A stretch of DNA of 55,730 nucleotides from NCBI RefSeq assembly GCF_900101025.1, contig NZ_FMUH01000010.1:1-55730 (forward strand), in the 5' to 3' direction. Shown here piece after piece: positions 28,153 through 38,120 of the stretch. Source of the DNA: Klenkia marina (GTDB lineage Bacteria; Actinomycetota; Actinomycetes; Mycobacteriales; Geodermatophilaceae). A program made the translations under genes and the position numbers. The notes below the pieces were generated by a model. That model made no database searches, had not been told where the DNA came from, and was given only the letters and a program-made list of their open reading frames with translations. Positions within the stretch are counted from its first letter, which is position 1, and each line of letters starts with the position of its first letter.

Positions 28153-28826
28153 GGCCGCGCCGTCCAGGCCTCCGGGGCGTGGTCGACGCCGGCGAAGGTG
28201 GCGGCCGCGGCCTCGGGGCGCAGGGCCACGAAGAGGCCCTCGCCCTCGGCCAGCACCGTGTCGGGGTCCTCGGCGGTGGTGATGCGGGCCCGGGCGGTGG
28301 AGCGTCGTCCCTCCGTGGCGGCGACCTCCGCGTGCAGCACGTGCTCGACGCCGAGGCGCACCGGCCGGCGGTAGGTCACGGTCAGCGTCGCCGTGAGCCC
28401 ACCCCGACCGGCCGAGCGCAGCGCCCGGGCCAGCACGTGGTCGAGCACCGTGGCGATGGTGCCGCCGTGCGCCAACCCGGGTGGACCCTCCAAGGCCTTG
28501 GGCACCGTCACCCGTGCGGTCACCCGACCGCCGCCCTCGCTGTCGACCAGCAGCGGCGGGGCCACCGGGCTGCCCGGCCCGTAGACGGGTGAGTACCAGC
28601 GCTCGCCGGCGACCGGGTCGTCGACGGCGGCGACGTCGAGCAGGCCACGCCCGCCCACCCGCAGCGCCGCGGCCAGCTCCCGGGCGGTCGCGGCGGCGGC
28701 CGCCAGGTCGGCAGCCGGCACCTCGGTGCGCACCGCGGCGTCCACCAGCTCCCGGAGCGCCGACCCGAGCTCGGCCACGGCAGCCCGCCGTTCGTCCCGG
28801 GCCGGCCCGGTGAGCAGCTCAGCCAC
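28149..28826 (-). CDS. PaaI-type hotdog thioesterase
   Basis: A 225-residue protein with an extra N-terminal helical region (about 80 residues, AVAELGSALRELVDAAV) and a hotdog domain containing EGPPGLAHGGTIATVLDHVLA and TATLTVTYRRPVRLGVEHV. The HGG turn is the hallmark of PaaI/4HBT acyl-CoA thioesterases. I start it at GTG 28826, which overlaps the stop of the acyl-CoA dehydrogenase gene by 8 bases. Together they suggest an acyl-CoA processing pair. Confidence 0.8.
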   Translation of the reverse strand: MAELLTGPARDERRAAVAELGSALRELVDAAVRTEVPAADLAAAAATARELAAALRVGGRGLLDVAAVDDPVAGERWYSPVYGPGSPVAPPLLVDSEGGGRVTARVTVPKALEGPPGLAHGGTIATVLDHVLARALRSAGRGGLTATLTVTYRRPVRLGVEHVLHAEVAATEGRRSTARARITTAEDPDTVLAEGEGLFVALRPEAAAATFAGVDHAPEAWTARP

Positions 28827-29973
28827 GCGGCATCCCTGCAGCCCGCAGCAGCCCGCCACCGACGATGACCCGCTGCACCTCGCTGGTGCCCTCGTAGAGC
28901 CGGTACAGCCGGGCGTCGCGGTAGAACCGCTCCACCGGTGTGGTGCGCAGGTAGCCCAGGCCGCCGTGCACCTGCACCGCCCGGTCGGTGGCCCGGCCGA
29001 CCATCTCCGAGCAGAACAGCTTGGCCGCCGACGGACCGATCGAGGTGTCCTCGCCGGTGTCGTAGCGGGCGGCGACGTCGACCACCATCGCCCGGGCGGC
29101 CAGCAGCTCGGTGTGCATGTCCGCGATGAGGGCCTGCACCAGCTGGAACCGGCCGATCGGCGCCCCGCCCTGCTTGGCGGTGGCGGCGTAGGCGACCGAC
29201 TCGTCGAGCACCCGCTGCGCCATGCCCACGCAGAGCGCGGCGACGTGCAGCCGGCCGCGGGAGAGCACGGTGAGCGCCTTGCTGTAGCCGCGGCCCTGCT
29301 CGCCGACCAGGGCGTCGGCCGGCACTCGGACGTCGTCGAGGAACACCTCGGCGGTCCAGGCACCCGACTGGCCGGTCTTGCGGTCGTGCGGCCCCACGGT
29401 GACCCCGGGGGTGGTGGCCGGGACCAGGAAGGTGGAGATGCCCCGCCCGCCGGTCTGCTCGGGCTCGGAGCGGGCGAACACCACGAACAGGTCCGCGATC
29501 GGTGCGTTGGTGATGTAGCGCTTGCCACCGTTGATCACCCAGTCCTCGCCGTCCCGGCGAGCCGTGGTGCGCAGACCCGCGGGGTCCGAGCCGGCCTCGG
29601 CCTCGGTCAGGGCGAACGAGCCGATGAGGTCGCCGGCGGCCAGGCCCGGCAGCCACGCCTTCTTCTGCTCGTCGTCGCCGAACCGGGCGATGACCTGGCC
29701 GGCGATGCCGTTGTTGGTGCCGAACAGCGAGCGGAACGCCGGCGAGGTGTAGCCGAACTCGAAGGCCAGCTGCACGTCCTCGCTCATCGTGACGCCGAGG
29801 CCGCCGAACTCCTCGGGCAGGGCGTAGCCGAACAGGCCCATGTCGGCGGCGGCCCGGCGCAGCTCGTCCGGGACGGCGTCGGTCTCCTCGATCTGCTCCT
29901 CGAGGGGGACCACCCGTTCCCGGACGAGCTCGCGGACGGCGGTGCGGACCTGGGCGAAGACGTCGGCGTCCAT
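28819..29973 (-). CDS. Acyl-CoA dehydrogenase
   Basis: A 384-residue FAD enzyme catalysing alpha,beta-desaturation of an acyl-CoA. Signatures: FALTEAEAGSDPAGLRTTA (FAD/substrate), GGKRYITNAPIADLFVVFA, QVHGGLGYLRTTPVERFYRDARL with downstream LYEGTSEVQRVIVGGGLLR. The usual catalytic base Glu is the E of YEGTSEVQR. It is full length. ATG 29973 follows TAGACC by seven bases, suggesting a leaderless transcript. Chain-length specificity unknown. Confidence 0.93.
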   Translation of the reverse strand: MDADVFAQVRTAVRELVRERVVPLEEQIEETDAVPDELRRAAADMGLFGYALPEEFGGLGVTMSEDVQLAFEFGYTSPAFRSLFGTNNGIAGQVIARFGDDEQKKAWLPGLAAGDLIGSFALTEAEAGSDPAGLRTTARRDGEDWVINGGKRYITNAPIADLFVVFARSEPEQTGGRGISTFLVPATTPGVTVGPHDRKTGQSGAWTAEVFLDDVRVPADALVGEQGRGYSKALTVLSRGRLHVAALCVGMAQRVLDESVAYAATAKQGGAPIGRFQLVQALIADMHTELLAARAMVVDVAARYDTGEDTSIGPSAAKLFCSEMVGRATDRAVQVHGGLGYLRTTPVERFYRDARLYRLYEGTSEVQRVIVGGGLLRAAGMPRG

Positions 29974-30005
29974 GCCCGCAGGTCTACCAGGCCGGCGCGG
30001 GCCGA

Positions 30006-30863
30006 TCAGGCCAGGGCGTCCAGGCGTGCGACGTCCTCGGCCGACAGGGTCAGCTGCGCCGCGCCGAGGTTCTCGGTCAGGTGGTCGACCGACTTCGTGC
30101 CCGGGATCGGCAGCACGACCGGCGAGGTCTGCAGCAGCCAGGCCAGCGCCACCTGCGAGGGCGATGCCCCGAGCTCGCGGGCGATGTCGGCCACCGGGCT
30201 GTCGGGCTTGGCCAGGTCACCGGTGGCGATCGGGAACCACGGGATGAACGCGATGCCCTCGGCGGTGGCGTGGTCGAGCACGTCCTGGGACTGCCGGTTG
30301 GTCAGGTTGTAGAGGTTCTGCACGCTGGCGATCTCGGTGATCTCCTGCGCCTGCTTCAGCTCCTCCAGCGACACCTCGCTGACGCCGATGTGCCGCACCT
30401 TGCCCTGCTCCTTGAGCTCGACGAACGCGCCGAGGGAGTCGGCCAGGGGCACCTGCGGGTCGATGCGGTGCAGCTGGATGAGGTCGATGCGCTCGACACC
30501 GAGGTTGCGCAGCGACAGCTCGACCTGCTGCGTGAGGTACTCCGGGCGGCCCACCGGCGGCCAGACGCCCGGGCCGGTGCGGGTCAGCCCGGCCTTGGTC
30601 GCGATGACCAGGCCGTCGGCGTAGGGGTGCAGCGCGTCGTGGATGAGCTGCTCGCTGACCTGCGGGCCGTAGGAGTCGGCGGTGTCGATGAAGTCGACGC
30701 CGTGCTCGACGGCGGCGCGCAGCACGGCGAGGGCGCCCTCGCGGTCGGCCGGCGGACCCCAGACGCCGTCGCCGGTGATCTGCATGGCGCCGTAGCCGAG
30801 GCGGTGCACGGTCAGGTCGCCGCCCAGGGCGAACGTCGCGGGGTGGGTGGTGGAGGAGGTCAT
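30006..30863 (-). CDS. Aldo/keto reductase
   Basis: A 285-residue NADPH-dependent TIM-barrel reductase. Catalytic tetrad residues are visible: Asp and Tyr in [16 protein letters not shown], Lys in VIATKAGL and His in [12 protein letters not shown]. The C-terminal [18 protein letters not shown] binds the NADP phosphate. Resembles the AKR11/YhdN type. ATG 30863 lies close to the divergent transporter gene. Substrate not predictable. Confidence 0.9.
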   Translation of the reverse strand: MTSSTTHPATFALGGDLTVHRLGYGAMQITGDGVWGPPADREGALAVLRAAVEHGVDFIDTADSYGPQVSEQLIHDALHPYADGLVIATKAGLTRTGPGVWPPVGRPEYLTQQVELSLRNLGVERIDLIQLHRIDPQVPLADSLGAFVELKEQGKVRHIGVSEVSLEELKQAQEITEIASVQNLYNLTNRQSQDVLDHATAEGIAFIPWFPIATGDLAKPDSPVADIARELGASPSQVALAWLLQTSPVVLPIPGTKSVDHLTENLGAAQLTLSAEDVARLDALA

Positions 30864-30921
30864 GGTGGGTGCAGCACCGTCCGGGGGCGCCGGTGTTCCC
30901 GGCGGGGGGCAAGCTGTCCGG

Positions 30922-32136
30922 GTGGGCACGGGGGTTCGGACGACGGCGCGCGCCGCGGTGCCGGGGCTGCTGCTGGCCGGGGTGCTCCTGGTCGCGCTGA
31001 ACCTGCGCGGCCCGCTGATCGCGGTCGCCCCGGTGGCCGGCGAGCTGCGCGACGACCTCGCCGTCGGCGCGGGCACGGTCGGGCTGCTCACCTCGATCCC
31101 GGTGCTGCTGTTCGGGCTGGCCGCCCCGCTGGCCTCGTGGGTGATCGCCCGCGCGGGCACCCACCGCGCGGTGCTGCTGGCGATGCTGGGTGTGCTGGCC
31201 GGCACGCTGCTGCGCTCGGTGGGCGACGTCCGCACCGCCCTGGCGGGCACGGTGGTGCTGGGGTTGGCCATCACCGTGGGCAACGTCGTCGTCCCCGTCG
31301 TCATCGGCCGTGACTTCCCGGGCGTCACGCACGTGGTGACCGCGGCCTACACCTCGGCCCTGAACCTCGGCGCGACGCTGACCACCACCCTCACCGCCCC
31401 GCTGGCCGACCTGGTGGGCTGGCGGTGGGCACTGGCCTCGTGGGGGCTGCTGGTCGGGGTCGCCTGCCTGGTCTGGACGGCGGGACTGCGCCGGCAGGCC
31501 GCCCGCGCGGGCGGGGCACCACCGCCCCCGCCACCCCCCGCCGACGCCCGGCCGGTCTGGCGCCAGCCGGCGGTGTGGGGCCTGACGCTGGCCTTCGCCG
31601 CCCAGGCCTTCAGCTACTACGGGGTCACCGCCTGGCTGCCCACGCTGCTGGCCGACGAGCAGGGCCTGTCCCGCAGCGCCGCCGGGGTGAGCAGCTCGCT
31701 GTTCCAGGTGTTCGCCGTCGCCGGGGCCTTCGCCGTCCCCGCGCTGGTGGCGTGGTGGCGCCGTCCGTCGGCGGTCCTGCTGGCCGTCACGGCCACGTGG
31801 GCCACCCTGCCGGTCGGGCTGCTCGCGGCGCCCGGCCTGTGGCCGCTGTGGTGCGCGCTGGCCGGGGTGGCCCAGGGCGGTGGTCTGACGGTGGTGTTCA
31901 TCGCGATCGTGGCCCGCTCGCGCGACCTCGCCGAGAACCGGCGGACCTCGGCGATGGTGCAGGGCGGCGGGTACGCGGTCGCCGCTACCGGCCCGCTGGT
32001 CGTCGGGGCCGCGCACGACGTCTCGGGTGCCTGGACGGTGCCGATGCTGGTGGTGCTGGGTGCGATCGTGGTCATGGCGGTGGCCGGCGGACCGTCCGCC
32101 GGTGGCCGCACCGAGGAGAGGAGCTCCCGTGGGTGA
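30922..32136 (+). CDS. MFS transporter, CynX/NimT type
   Basis: A 404-residue membrane protein with about 12 helices. [31 protein letters not shown] is the first helix and loop that mark the cyanate/nitroimidazole transporter (CynX/NimT) group. A proline run (residues about 203-212, [13 protein letters not shown]) forms the central loop. The GTG at 30922 is preferred; ORF starts at 30847 or 30862 would overlap the divergent aldo/keto reductase. The stop overlaps the next gene by 8 bases. Substrate unknown. Confidence 0.83.
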   Translation: MGTGVRTTARAAVPGLLLAGVLLVALNLRGPLIAVAPVAGELRDDLAVGAGTVGLLTSIPVLLFGLAAPLASWVIARAGTHRAVLLAMLGVLAGTLLRSVGDVRTALAGTVVLGLAITVGNVVVPVVIGRDFPGVTHVVTAAYTSALNLGATLTTTLTAPLADLVGWRWALASWGLLVGVACLVWTAGLRRQAARAGGAPPPPPPPADARPVWRQPAVWGLTLAFAAQAFSYYGVTAWLPTLLADEQGLSRSAAGVSSSLFQVFAVAGAFAVPALVAWWRRPSAVLLAVTATWATLPVGLLAAPGLWPLWCALAGVAQGGGLTVVFIAIVARSRDLAENRRTSAMVQGGGYAVAATGPLVVGAAHDVSGAWTVPMLVVLGAIVVMAVAGGPSAGGRTEERSSRG

Positions 32137-32713
32137 GGTCGTCGTCGTCCGGCACGGGCAGACGGAGTGGAGCCTGTCCGGGCAGCACACGGGGGTGACC
32201 GACCTGCCGCTGCTGCCCGAGGGCGAGCAGCAGGCCCGGGCGCTGCGCGGCCCGCTGGCCGGACGCCGGTTCGTGCAGGTGCGGGTCAGCCCCCGGCTGC
32301 GCGCCCGCACGACGGCCGAGCTGGCCGGGCTGCCCACCGACACCGTGGACGACGACCTGGTCGAGGTCGACTACGGCCGCTGGGAGGGCCGCACCACCCC
32401 GGACATCTCCGCCGAGCTGGGCCGCACCTGGTCGCTGTGGACCGACGGCACCGAGCCCGGCGACACCCCCGGCGAGACACTCGCCCAGGTGGCCGCACGC
32501 TGCGACCGGGTGCTCGACCGCGTGCGCCCGCTGCTGGCCGACGGCGACGTCGCCCTGGTCGCGCACGGGCACGTGCTGCGCATCCTCACCGCCCGCTGGC
32601 TGGGCCTGGCGCCGGAGGCCGGGGCCATGTTCGCCCTGCACGCGGGGTCCTTCGGCGCGCTGGGCCACGAGCACGACCGCCCGGTGCTGTCCGGCTGGAA
32701 CCAGGCCGGCTGA
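32129..32713 (+). CDS. Histidine phosphatase family (phosphoglycerate mutase-like)
   Basis: This 194-residue enzyme has the N-terminal phospho-His motif VVRHGQTEWSLSGQHTGVTD, the second Arg/Glu region VEVDYGRWEGRTTPDI and the C-terminal His in LVAHGHVLRILTARWLGL. Such proteins are acid phosphatases or mutases with many substrates. GTG 32129 has GAGGAG upstream and overlaps the transporter stop, so the two genes are coupled. Confidence 0.9.
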   Translation: MGEVVVVRHGQTEWSLSGQHTGVTDLPLLPEGEQQARALRGPLAGRRFVQVRVSPRLRARTTAELAGLPTDTVDDDLVEVDYGRWEGRTTPDISAELGRTWSLWTDGTEPGDTPGETLAQVAARCDRVLDRVRPLLADGDVALVAHGHVLRILTARWLGLAPEAGAMFALHAGSFGALGHEHDRPVLSGWNQAG

Positions 32714-32725
32714 CCGGGGCCCGGC

Positions 32726-33832
32726 TCAGCCGGCCAGCGGCTCGGGGACGAGGTCGGCAGCGCGGGCGGGGCGGCCGAACAGCCAGCCCTGGCCCAGGTC
32801 GACGCCGAGCTGGCGGGCCCGGTCGGCGCTCGCCTGGGTCTCGACGCCCTCGGCGACCACGACCGCCCCGAGCGAGTGCGCCACCTCCACCAGCCCGCCC
32901 ACCACCGCCCGGGCGGCGCCGCTGTCCAGCCGGGCCACCAGCGCCTTGTCGAGCTTGACCACGTCCGGGCGCAGCGCCGAGACCAGCGCCAGGCTCGACC
33001 ACCCGACGCCGACGTCGTCGAGGGCGACCCGCCAGCCCTGGGCCCGGTGGTGCTCCAGTACCGCCAGCAGGTGGCCGCGGTCGCGGGCCGCGTGCGCCTC
33101 CACCACCTCGAAGACCACCTGGTGCGGGGCGATGCCGGCCGCGCGCACCGCCTGCACGGTGCCGGTCAGGCAGACCTCGGGCCGGTAGACCGCCTCGGGG
33201 CTGCTGTTGACGAACAGGTCGGCCGGCCCCAGCCACGGCGCGGCGCCGACGACGGCGGCCTCACGGGCGAACCGGTCCAGCCGGTCGCCCCACCCGGCCG
33301 CGGCGGCCAGGAAGAACAGGTCCCCGCCACCGACCTCGCGGCCGTCGACCCGCCCCCGCAGCAGCGCCTCGTACCCGGTCGTGCGGCCGTCGGCCAGGTC
33401 CACCACCGGCTGGTAGACGGGGAACAGCTCGGCCTCGGTCAGCAACCCGACCTCGGCGGTGACCCCGCGGCGGGCCAGCTCCACCGACAGGGTGGGGGCG
33501 GCCATGAGCTGGGCGGCGAAGGCGATGCCGTCGTCGTCGCCGGGGTCGGTGGCCACCCGGACGACGTCGGTCTCGGCCACGCTGAGCTCGCGGGCCAGCC
33601 GGGCCAGCAGCCGGTCGAAGCGGCCGGCGTCCAGCGGACTGCTGTCGTCGACGACGTCGACCAGGCCCGGCGCGCGCTCGGCGTTGAGCCCGAGCTCGGT
33701 GGCGGCGCGGACGACGACCGGCAGCACGTGCTCCACCGGGCTGGCCAGCAGGAGCCGTGCGACCCGACCCGGGAGCGGGAAGCGCGGGGCGGGCACCGCG
33801 TGGCCGACGGACACGAGCCGAGGATCGCGCAC
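32726..33832 (-). CDS. EAL-domain protein (c-di-GMP phosphodiesterase-like)
   Basis: The C-terminal ~240 residues are an EAL domain: YEALLRG (Glu of EAL), DLFVNSSPEAVYRPE (Asn), VFEVVEAHAA (Glu), ALDDVGVGWSSLALV (paired Asp, canonically DDFGTGYSS), VVKLDKALV (Lys), VVAEGVET (Glu) and QGWLFGRPA. Most metal and catalytic residues are kept, so hydrolysis of c-di-GMP is likely. The ~120 residues before it are an unrecognised helical domain. No start has a clear ribosome binding site: GTG 33832 (368 residues) is used, GTG 33814 is close, and the longest frame begins at TTG 33919 inside the AT-richer promoter region. Divergent from a TetR gene. Confidence 0.8.
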   Translation of the reverse strand: MRDPRLVSVGHAVPAPRFPLPGRVARLLLASPVEHVLPVVVRAATELGLNAERAPGLVDVVDDSSPLDAGRFDRLLARLARELSVAETDVVRVATDPGDDDGIAFAAQLMAAPTLSVELARRGVTAEVGLLTEAELFPVYQPVVDLADGRTTGYEALLRGRVDGREVGGGDLFFLAAAAGWGDRLDRFAREAAVVGAAPWLGPADLFVNSSPEAVYRPEVCLTGTVQAVRAAGIAPHQVVFEVVEAHAARDRGHLLAVLEHHRAQGWRVALDDVGVGWSSLALVSALRPDVVKLDKALVARLDSGAARAVVGGLVEVAHSLGAVVVAEGVETQASADRARQLGVDLGQGWLFGRPARAADLVPEPLAG

Positions 33833-33943
33833 CCGGGGCGGGGGGCGCCACAGGCGCGCAGGAGTCGCCAGGTACCGGAACTCAACCGTAAAGGCCGACC
33901 ACAACCTCCTCGTGCCCAACAGTCAACGGTCTAAAGTCTTGGC

Positions 33944-34564
33944 ATGGCTACACCCACCATGCAGCAGGCCGGCCGTCCCAACCGCGGCGGCCGGCCGCGG
34001 GACCCCTCCCGCGACGGCGTCATCCGCGCCGCGATCCTGCGCCTGCTCGCCGAGGTGGGCTACAACTCGCTCACGATGGACGCCGTCGCCGCCGAGGCCG
34101 GTGTCGGCAAGGCGACCATCTACCGCCGGTGGCGCACCAAGTCCGACCTCGTCGTCGACACCATCGCCGAGATGAGCCGCGAGGGCACGCCCACCCCCGA
34201 CACCGGCTCGCTGGCCGAGGACCTCCGCGTGATGCTCCGGTCGCTGGTCGACGTGGTGAACGGGCCGACCGGCGCCGCGTCGCTGTCGCTGCTGTCCACG
34301 CTCCCCCACCAGCCGGCGCTGGCCCAGGCCTTCCGCGAGGGCCCCCTCGCGGAGTGGCGCGACGGGCTCGCCGAGGTCTGGCGGCGCGCCGAGGCCCGCG
34401 GTGAGGTCGCCCCCGGCGCGGCGTCCTCCGCGGTCGCCCAGGCCGCGTCCGGCTTGGTCGTGCAGCGCTGGCTGCTGACCGGCGAGCCCCTCGACGAGGC
34501 CTACGTCGAGACCGTGCTGGACACCGTCGTCCTGCCCCTGGCCCGGGCGGGCGCTCCCGGGTGA
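33944..34564 (+). CDS. TetR-family transcriptional regulator
   Basis: A 206-residue regulator. N-terminal HTH: RDGVIRAAILRLLAEVGYNS, LTMDAVAAEAGVGKATIYRRW. A C-terminal TetR_C-like ligand domain contains SLLSTLPHQPALAQAFREGP. TAAAGT (33932-33937) ends six bases before the ATG, consistent with a leaderless start. It is divergent from the EAL gene, its most likely target along with itself, and convergent with copA. Ligand unknown. Confidence 0.9.
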   Translation: MATPTMQQAGRPNRGGRPRDPSRDGVIRAAILRLLAEVGYNSLTMDAVAAEAGVGKATIYRRWRTKSDLVVDTIAEMSREGTPTPDTGSLAEDLRVMLRSLVDVVNGPTGAASLSLLSTLPHQPALAQAFREGPLAEWRDGLAEVWRRAEARGEVAPGAASSAVAQAASGLVVQRWLLTGEPLDEAYVETVLDTVVLPLARAGAPG

Positions 34565-34577
34565 GGCCGGCCGGCCC

Positions 34578-36782
34578 TCAGGGCCGGCCGAACCGGCGCA
34601 GCCGCAGGCTGTTGGCGACCACGAGCACCGACGAGGCCGCCATGGCCAGCCCGGCCAGCAGGGGGTTGAGGTACCCCAGCGCGGCCAGCGGGATCAGCGC
34701 GACGTTGTAGCCGAACGCCCAGACCAGGTTCACCTTGATGGTCGACAGCGTGCGCCGGGCCAACCGCACGGCGTCGGCCGCGGCGGCGAGGTCGGCCCGC
34801 ACCAGGGTGACGTCGCCGGCCTCGATGGCGACGTCGGTGCCGGTGCCCATCGCGAGGCCCAGGTCGGCGGTCGCCAGCGCGGCGGCGTCGTTGACGCCGT
34901 CGCCGACCACGGCCACCACCCGGCCGCGGGCCTGCAGGTCGCGGACGACGTCGACCTTGCCCTCGGGCAGGACGCCGGACACGACCTCGCCGGCGTCGGG
35001 GTCCAACCCGACCTCCCGGGCGACGGCCGCGGCCGGGCCGGCGGCGTCGCCGGTGACCAGCACCGGCGCCAACCCCAGCGACCGCAGCTCGGCCACGGCT
35101 GCCCGGCTGGTCGGCCGCACGGTGTCGGCCACGACGAGCACCGCCCGCACCGCACCGTCGACCTCGACCGCGACGGCGGTGCGGCCGGCGGCCTCCGCGG
35201 CCGACACGGCCCCGGCCAGCTCGGCCGGTGCCGCGGCTCGGCCCACGCGCACCCGGTGGCCCTCCACGGTGCCGCGCACGCCGTGCCCGGCCTCGGCGAC
35301 GAAGCCCGTCACCTCGGGCAGCGGATCCGGGTGGCCGGCGACGACCGCTCGGGCGATGGGGTGCTCGGACGCCGCCTCGACCGCGGCGGCCAGGCGCAGG
35401 GCGGCGGGGTCGCCGAGCACCTCGAGCAGGGACATGCGCCCGGTCGTCACGGTGCCGGTCTTGTCCAGCACCACGGTGTCGACGGCCCGGGTGGACTCGA
35501 GCACCTCGGGGCCCTTGATGACGATGCCCAGCTGCGCCCCGCGGCCGGTGCCCACCAGCAGCGCGGTGGGCGTGGCCAGCCCGAGCGCGCACGGGCACGC
35601 GATGACCAGGACGGCGACCGCGGACGTGAAGGCCGCCGCGACGTCGCCGGTGACCAGCAACCAGACCACCAGGGTGGCCAGCGCGACGAGCAGTACCACC
35701 GGCACGAACACCGCCGACACCCGGTCGGCCAGTCGCTGCACCGGCGCCTTGCCGCTCTGCGCGGCGGTGACCAGGCGACCGAGCGCGGCCAGCGTGGTGG
35801 TCTCGCCGACGCGGTCGGCCTCCACCACCAGCCGGCCGCCGGAGTTGATCGAGGCCCCGGTGACCCGGTCGCCCTCGCCGACCTCCACCGGTACGGGCTC
35901 GCCGGTCAGCATCGACACGTCGACCGCCGAGGACCCGGACACGACGACGCCGTCGGTGGCGATCTTCTCCCCGGGCCGGACGACGAAGCGGTCGCCGACC
36001 ACCAACTGCTCGGCCGGCACCCGCACCTCGACGCCGTCGCGCAGCACCGCGGCGTCCTTGGCACCCATCGCCAGCAGCGTGCGCAGGGCCTCGCCCGACC
36101 GGCGCTTGGCCCGGGACTCGGCGTACCGCCCGGCCAGCAGGAACACCGTGACGGCGCTGGCGACCTCGAGGTAGATCTCGCCCGAGCCGGCGCCCTGCTC
36201 GGCGAGCAGGTGGAACTGCATGCGCATGCCGGGCATCCCGGCCCCGCCGAGGAACAGGGCGTAGAGCGACCACAGGTAGGCCGCGACGATGCCGATCGAG
36301 ACCAGGGTGTCCATGGTGCTGGCGCCGTGCCGGGCGTTGACCACCGCAGCGCGGTGGAAGGGCCAGGCGCCCCACACCGCGACCGGGCTGGCCAGGGTGA
36401 GCGCCAGCCACTGCCAGTTCTCGAACTGCAGCGCCGGGACCATCGACAGCACGAGCACCGGCAGGGCCAGGGCGGCGGAGACGACCAGCCGCTGCCGCAG
36501 GTCGCGGTCCTCGGCGGGCTCGCCCTCGGTGGCCGGCGCGTCGTCGGCCGGGGGCGCGGGGAGGCGGGCGGTGTACCCGGCGGCGGACACGGTGGCCAGC
36601 AGGGTGCCGGTGTCGACCGTGCCCGGGTCGTACCGGACGGTGGCCGCCTCGGTGGCGTAGTTGACGCTGGCCTGCACCCCCGCGACCTTGTTGAGCTTGC
36701 GCTCGATGCGGTTGGCGCAGCTGGCGCAGGTCATGCCGGTGATGTCGAGCCGGACCTCGGTCGGCTCGGCGGTGGTGCTCAT
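34578..36782 (-). CDS. copA: Copper-exporting P1B-type ATPase
   Basis: A 734-residue Cu(I) exporter. One N-terminal heavy-metal domain has GMTCASC (residues 16-22). Eight membrane segments are expected. The transmembrane metal site is CPC in [26 protein letters not shown] contains the phosphorylated Asp, TGEPVPVEV the actuator [12 protein letters not shown] the HP motif, and [18 protein letters not shown] the hinge. Its start overlaps the copZ stop (ATGA), and csoR lies just upstream, so it is the last gene of a copper operon. Specificity for Cu+ follows from CPC plus the context. Confidence 0.96.
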   Translation of the reverse strand: MSTTAEPTEVRLDITGMTCASCANRIERKLNKVAGVQASVNYATEAATVRYDPGTVDTGTLLATVSAAGYTARLPAPPADDAPATEGEPAEDRDLRQRLVVSAALALPVLVLSMVPALQFENWQWLALTLASPVAVWGAWPFHRAAVVNARHGASTMDTLVSIGIVAAYLWSLYALFLGGAGMPGMRMQFHLLAEQGAGSGEIYLEVASAVTVFLLAGRYAESRAKRRSGEALRTLLAMGAKDAAVLRDGVEVRVPAEQLVVGDRFVVRPGEKIATDGVVVSGSSAVDVSMLTGEPVPVEVGEGDRVTGASINSGGRLVVEADRVGETTTLAALGRLVTAAQSGKAPVQRLADRVSAVFVPVVLLVALATLVVWLLVTGDVAAAFTSAVAVLVIACPCALGLATPTALLVGTGRGAQLGIVIKGPEVLESTRAVDTVVLDKTGTVTTGRMSLLEVLGDPAALRLAAAVEAASEHPIARAVVAGHPDPLPEVTGFVAEAGHGVRGTVEGHRVRVGRAAAPAELAGAVSAAEAAGRTAVAVEVDGAVRAVLVVADTVRPTSRAAVAELRSLGLAPVLVTGDAAGPAAAVAREVGLDPDAGEVVSGVLPEGKVDVVRDLQARGRVVAVVGDGVNDAAALATADLGLAMGTGTDVAIEAGDVTLVRADLAAAADAVRLARRTLSTIKVNLVWAFGYNVALIPLAALGYLNPLLAGLAMAASSVLVVANSLRLRRFGRP

Positions 36783-36985
36783 GCCGGGGTGGCGGAGTAC
36801 CCGGCCTCCACCACGGCTGCCTGCACCTGCGCGGGGTCGACGTCCGAGCCGGTGACGCGCAGCGATCCGGTGTCGAGGTCGACGTCGACGTCGGTGACGC
36901 CGGCGACCTCGGAGACCTCCTCGGTGACCGAGGCGACGCAGTGCTGGCAGGTCATGCCGGTGACGGTGTAGTCGAGCGTGGTCAT
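36779..36985 (-). CDS. copZ: Copper chaperone CopZ (HMA domain)
   Basis: A 68-residue single heavy-metal-associated domain with [11 protein letters not shown]: copper ligands are Cys13 and Cys16. It would carry Cu(I) to CopA or to CsoR in the cytoplasm. GAGGGGG lies 5-6 bases before ATG 36985. The stop overlaps the copA start. Confidence 0.95.
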   Translation of the reverse strand: MTTLDYTVTGMTCQHCVASVTEEVSEVAGVTDVDVDLDTGSLRVTGSDVDPAQVQAAVVEAGYSATPA

Positions 36986-36995
36986 GGGGTCCCCC

Positions 36996-37289
36996 TCAGG
37001 ATCGGACGAGCCGGGCGATGGCGGCGGAGGCCTCGGCGATCTTGGCGTCGGCGGCGGCGCCGTCGTCCTCGGCACTGCTGGCGACGGCCTGCCGCACGCA
37101 GTGGCCGAGGTGGTCGTCGAGCAACCCGAGGGCGACGGCCTGCAGGGCCTTCGTGGCCGCGGACACCTGGGTGAGGACGTCGATGCAGTACGTGTCCTCC
37201 TCGACCATGCGGGAGATGCCGCGCACCTGGCCCTCGACGCGCTTCAACCGCGCGAGCACCTGCTCCTTGTTGCCCTCGTAACCGGCCAT
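36996..37289 (-). CDS. csoR: Copper-sensing repressor CsoR
   Basis: A 97-residue helical repressor that leaves DNA on binding Cu(I). The ligand triad is Cys35 (TYCIDVL), His60 and Cys64 (DDHLGHCV), the same pattern as M. tuberculosis CsoR. RLKRVEGQVRGISRMVEED is the DNA-facing family signature. First gene of csoR-copZ-copA. TACCTT (37302-37297) ends seven bases before the ATG, so translation is probably leaderless. Confidence 0.96.
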   Translation of the reverse strand: MAGYEGNKEQVLARLKRVEGQVRGISRMVEEDTYCIDVLTQVSAATKALQAVALGLLDDHLGHCVRQAVASSAEDDGAAADAKIAEASAAIARLVRS

Positions 37290-37300
37290 GCGGTCGAAGG

Positions 37301-37315
37301 TACCCCTAGGGGGTA
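37301..37315. promoter_or_regulatory. CsoR-type operator in the copper operon promoter
   Basis: TACCCCTAGGGGGTA is a G/C-tract inverted repeat of the kind bound by CsoR proteins. It overlaps the upstream end of the putative -10 box of csoR and fills the promoter spacer, so binding would block transcription of csoR-copZ-copA. Confidence 0.75.
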
Positions 37316-37319
37316 GGGG

Positions 37320-37817
37320 TTACCACCCGCGGGTGCCGGCCTCGCCCTTGAACGGGCCCACCACCTCGTCGGTGATCCACCCGCCGTAGAAGTCGCCGGC
37401 CTGCGCGCGCACGACCTCGCCGTCGACCGTGGCCCGGTCGACCTTGGACGGGTAGAACGCCACGGCCCCGCGCAGGTGGCGGTAGCCCTCGGTGGGGTTC
37501 TCGTACGACCAGCCGACGGCCGGGTGGCGGACGCCGTCGACCACGGCGTCCCAGTAGGTGGCCACGCCCTTCCACTCGCACCAGCTCGCGCCCTCGGCGC
37601 GCTGCAGCACGCCGTCGGCGACGTCCTCGCGGGGGACGTAGTAGACCGGCGGGTGGCTGGTCTCGCAGACCCGGGCCGCCCGGTCGGTGCGCGCGACCAC
37701 CTGGCCGCCGAGCACCACCTCGATGCGCCGCGGGGTGACGTCGGCCGAGGGCGGGCGGGGGTAGTCCCAGACCGATTCCTGACCGGGGCCGACGGGGTCG
37801 GGGTGCGGGTGCCTCAC
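37320..37817 (-). CDS. DUF427 domain protein
   Basis: A 165-residue protein with the DUF427 core: PRRIEVVLGGQVVARTDRAARVCETSHPPVYYVPRED, ASWCEWKGVATYWDAV and AVGWSYENPTEGYRHLRGAVAFYPSKVD. The family is common in actinobacteria and has no established reaction. The start GTG 37817 has CACACT 8 bases upstream. Its 3' end lies beside the CsoR operator, so it is convergent in space with the csoR promoter but reads the same way. Confidence 0.85.
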   Translation of the reverse strand: MRHPHPDPVGPGQESVWDYPRPPSADVTPRRIEVVLGGQVVARTDRAARVCETSHPPVYYVPREDVADGVLQRAEGASWCEWKGVATYWDAVVDGVRHPAVGWSYENPTEGYRHLRGAVAFYPSKVDRATVDGEVVRAQAGDFYGGWITDEVVGPFKGEAGTRGW

Positions 37818-37835
37818 CCGCCCCAGTGTGCCCGC

Positions 37836-38066
37836 CTACCGGTTGCGGTGCCGGACCTTCTGGACGACGACGAACGTCACTAACAGCCCGGCCGCGGCCA
37901 GCGTCGCCTGACCGGCCGGGCTGGTCAGCCACAGCTGTACGCGCGCCTTGGCCTGGTCGCTCAACCGGCCCGGGCTGCCCCGGAAGACCAGCTGGTCCAA
38001 CGTGGCCGCCAGGGACTCACGGGCGGCGTCGATCTCCTGCTGGATCTGCTCGGGGCTGCGTGGCAC
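37836..38066 (-). CDS. DUF3618 small membrane protein
   Basis: A 76-residue protein. The N-terminal helix PRSPEQIQQEIDAARESLAATLDQL is the DUF3618 signature. One membrane segment follows near the C terminus (AGQATLAAAGLLVTFVVV) with a basic end KVRHRNR. Homologues usually adjoin phage-holin-like or DUF1269 genes; here it stands alone next to tRNA-Leu. The start GTG 38066 is inferred from the domain. Confidence 0.8.
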   Translation of the reverse strand: MPRSPEQIQQEIDAARESLAATLDQLVFRGSPGRLSDQAKARVQLWLTSPAGQATLAAAGLLVTFVVVQKVRHRNR

Positions 38067-38120
38067 GCCGACAGCCTGCCACGTCCGCCGCCGTCCCACC
38101 GCTCCTAGACTCCCCCGTGC

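Noticed and set aside
28149-29973. Thioesterase and acyl-CoA dehydrogenase as part of the phenylacetate cluster
   Set aside because: More than 4 kb away with unrelated genes between and no PaaR-like site in front.
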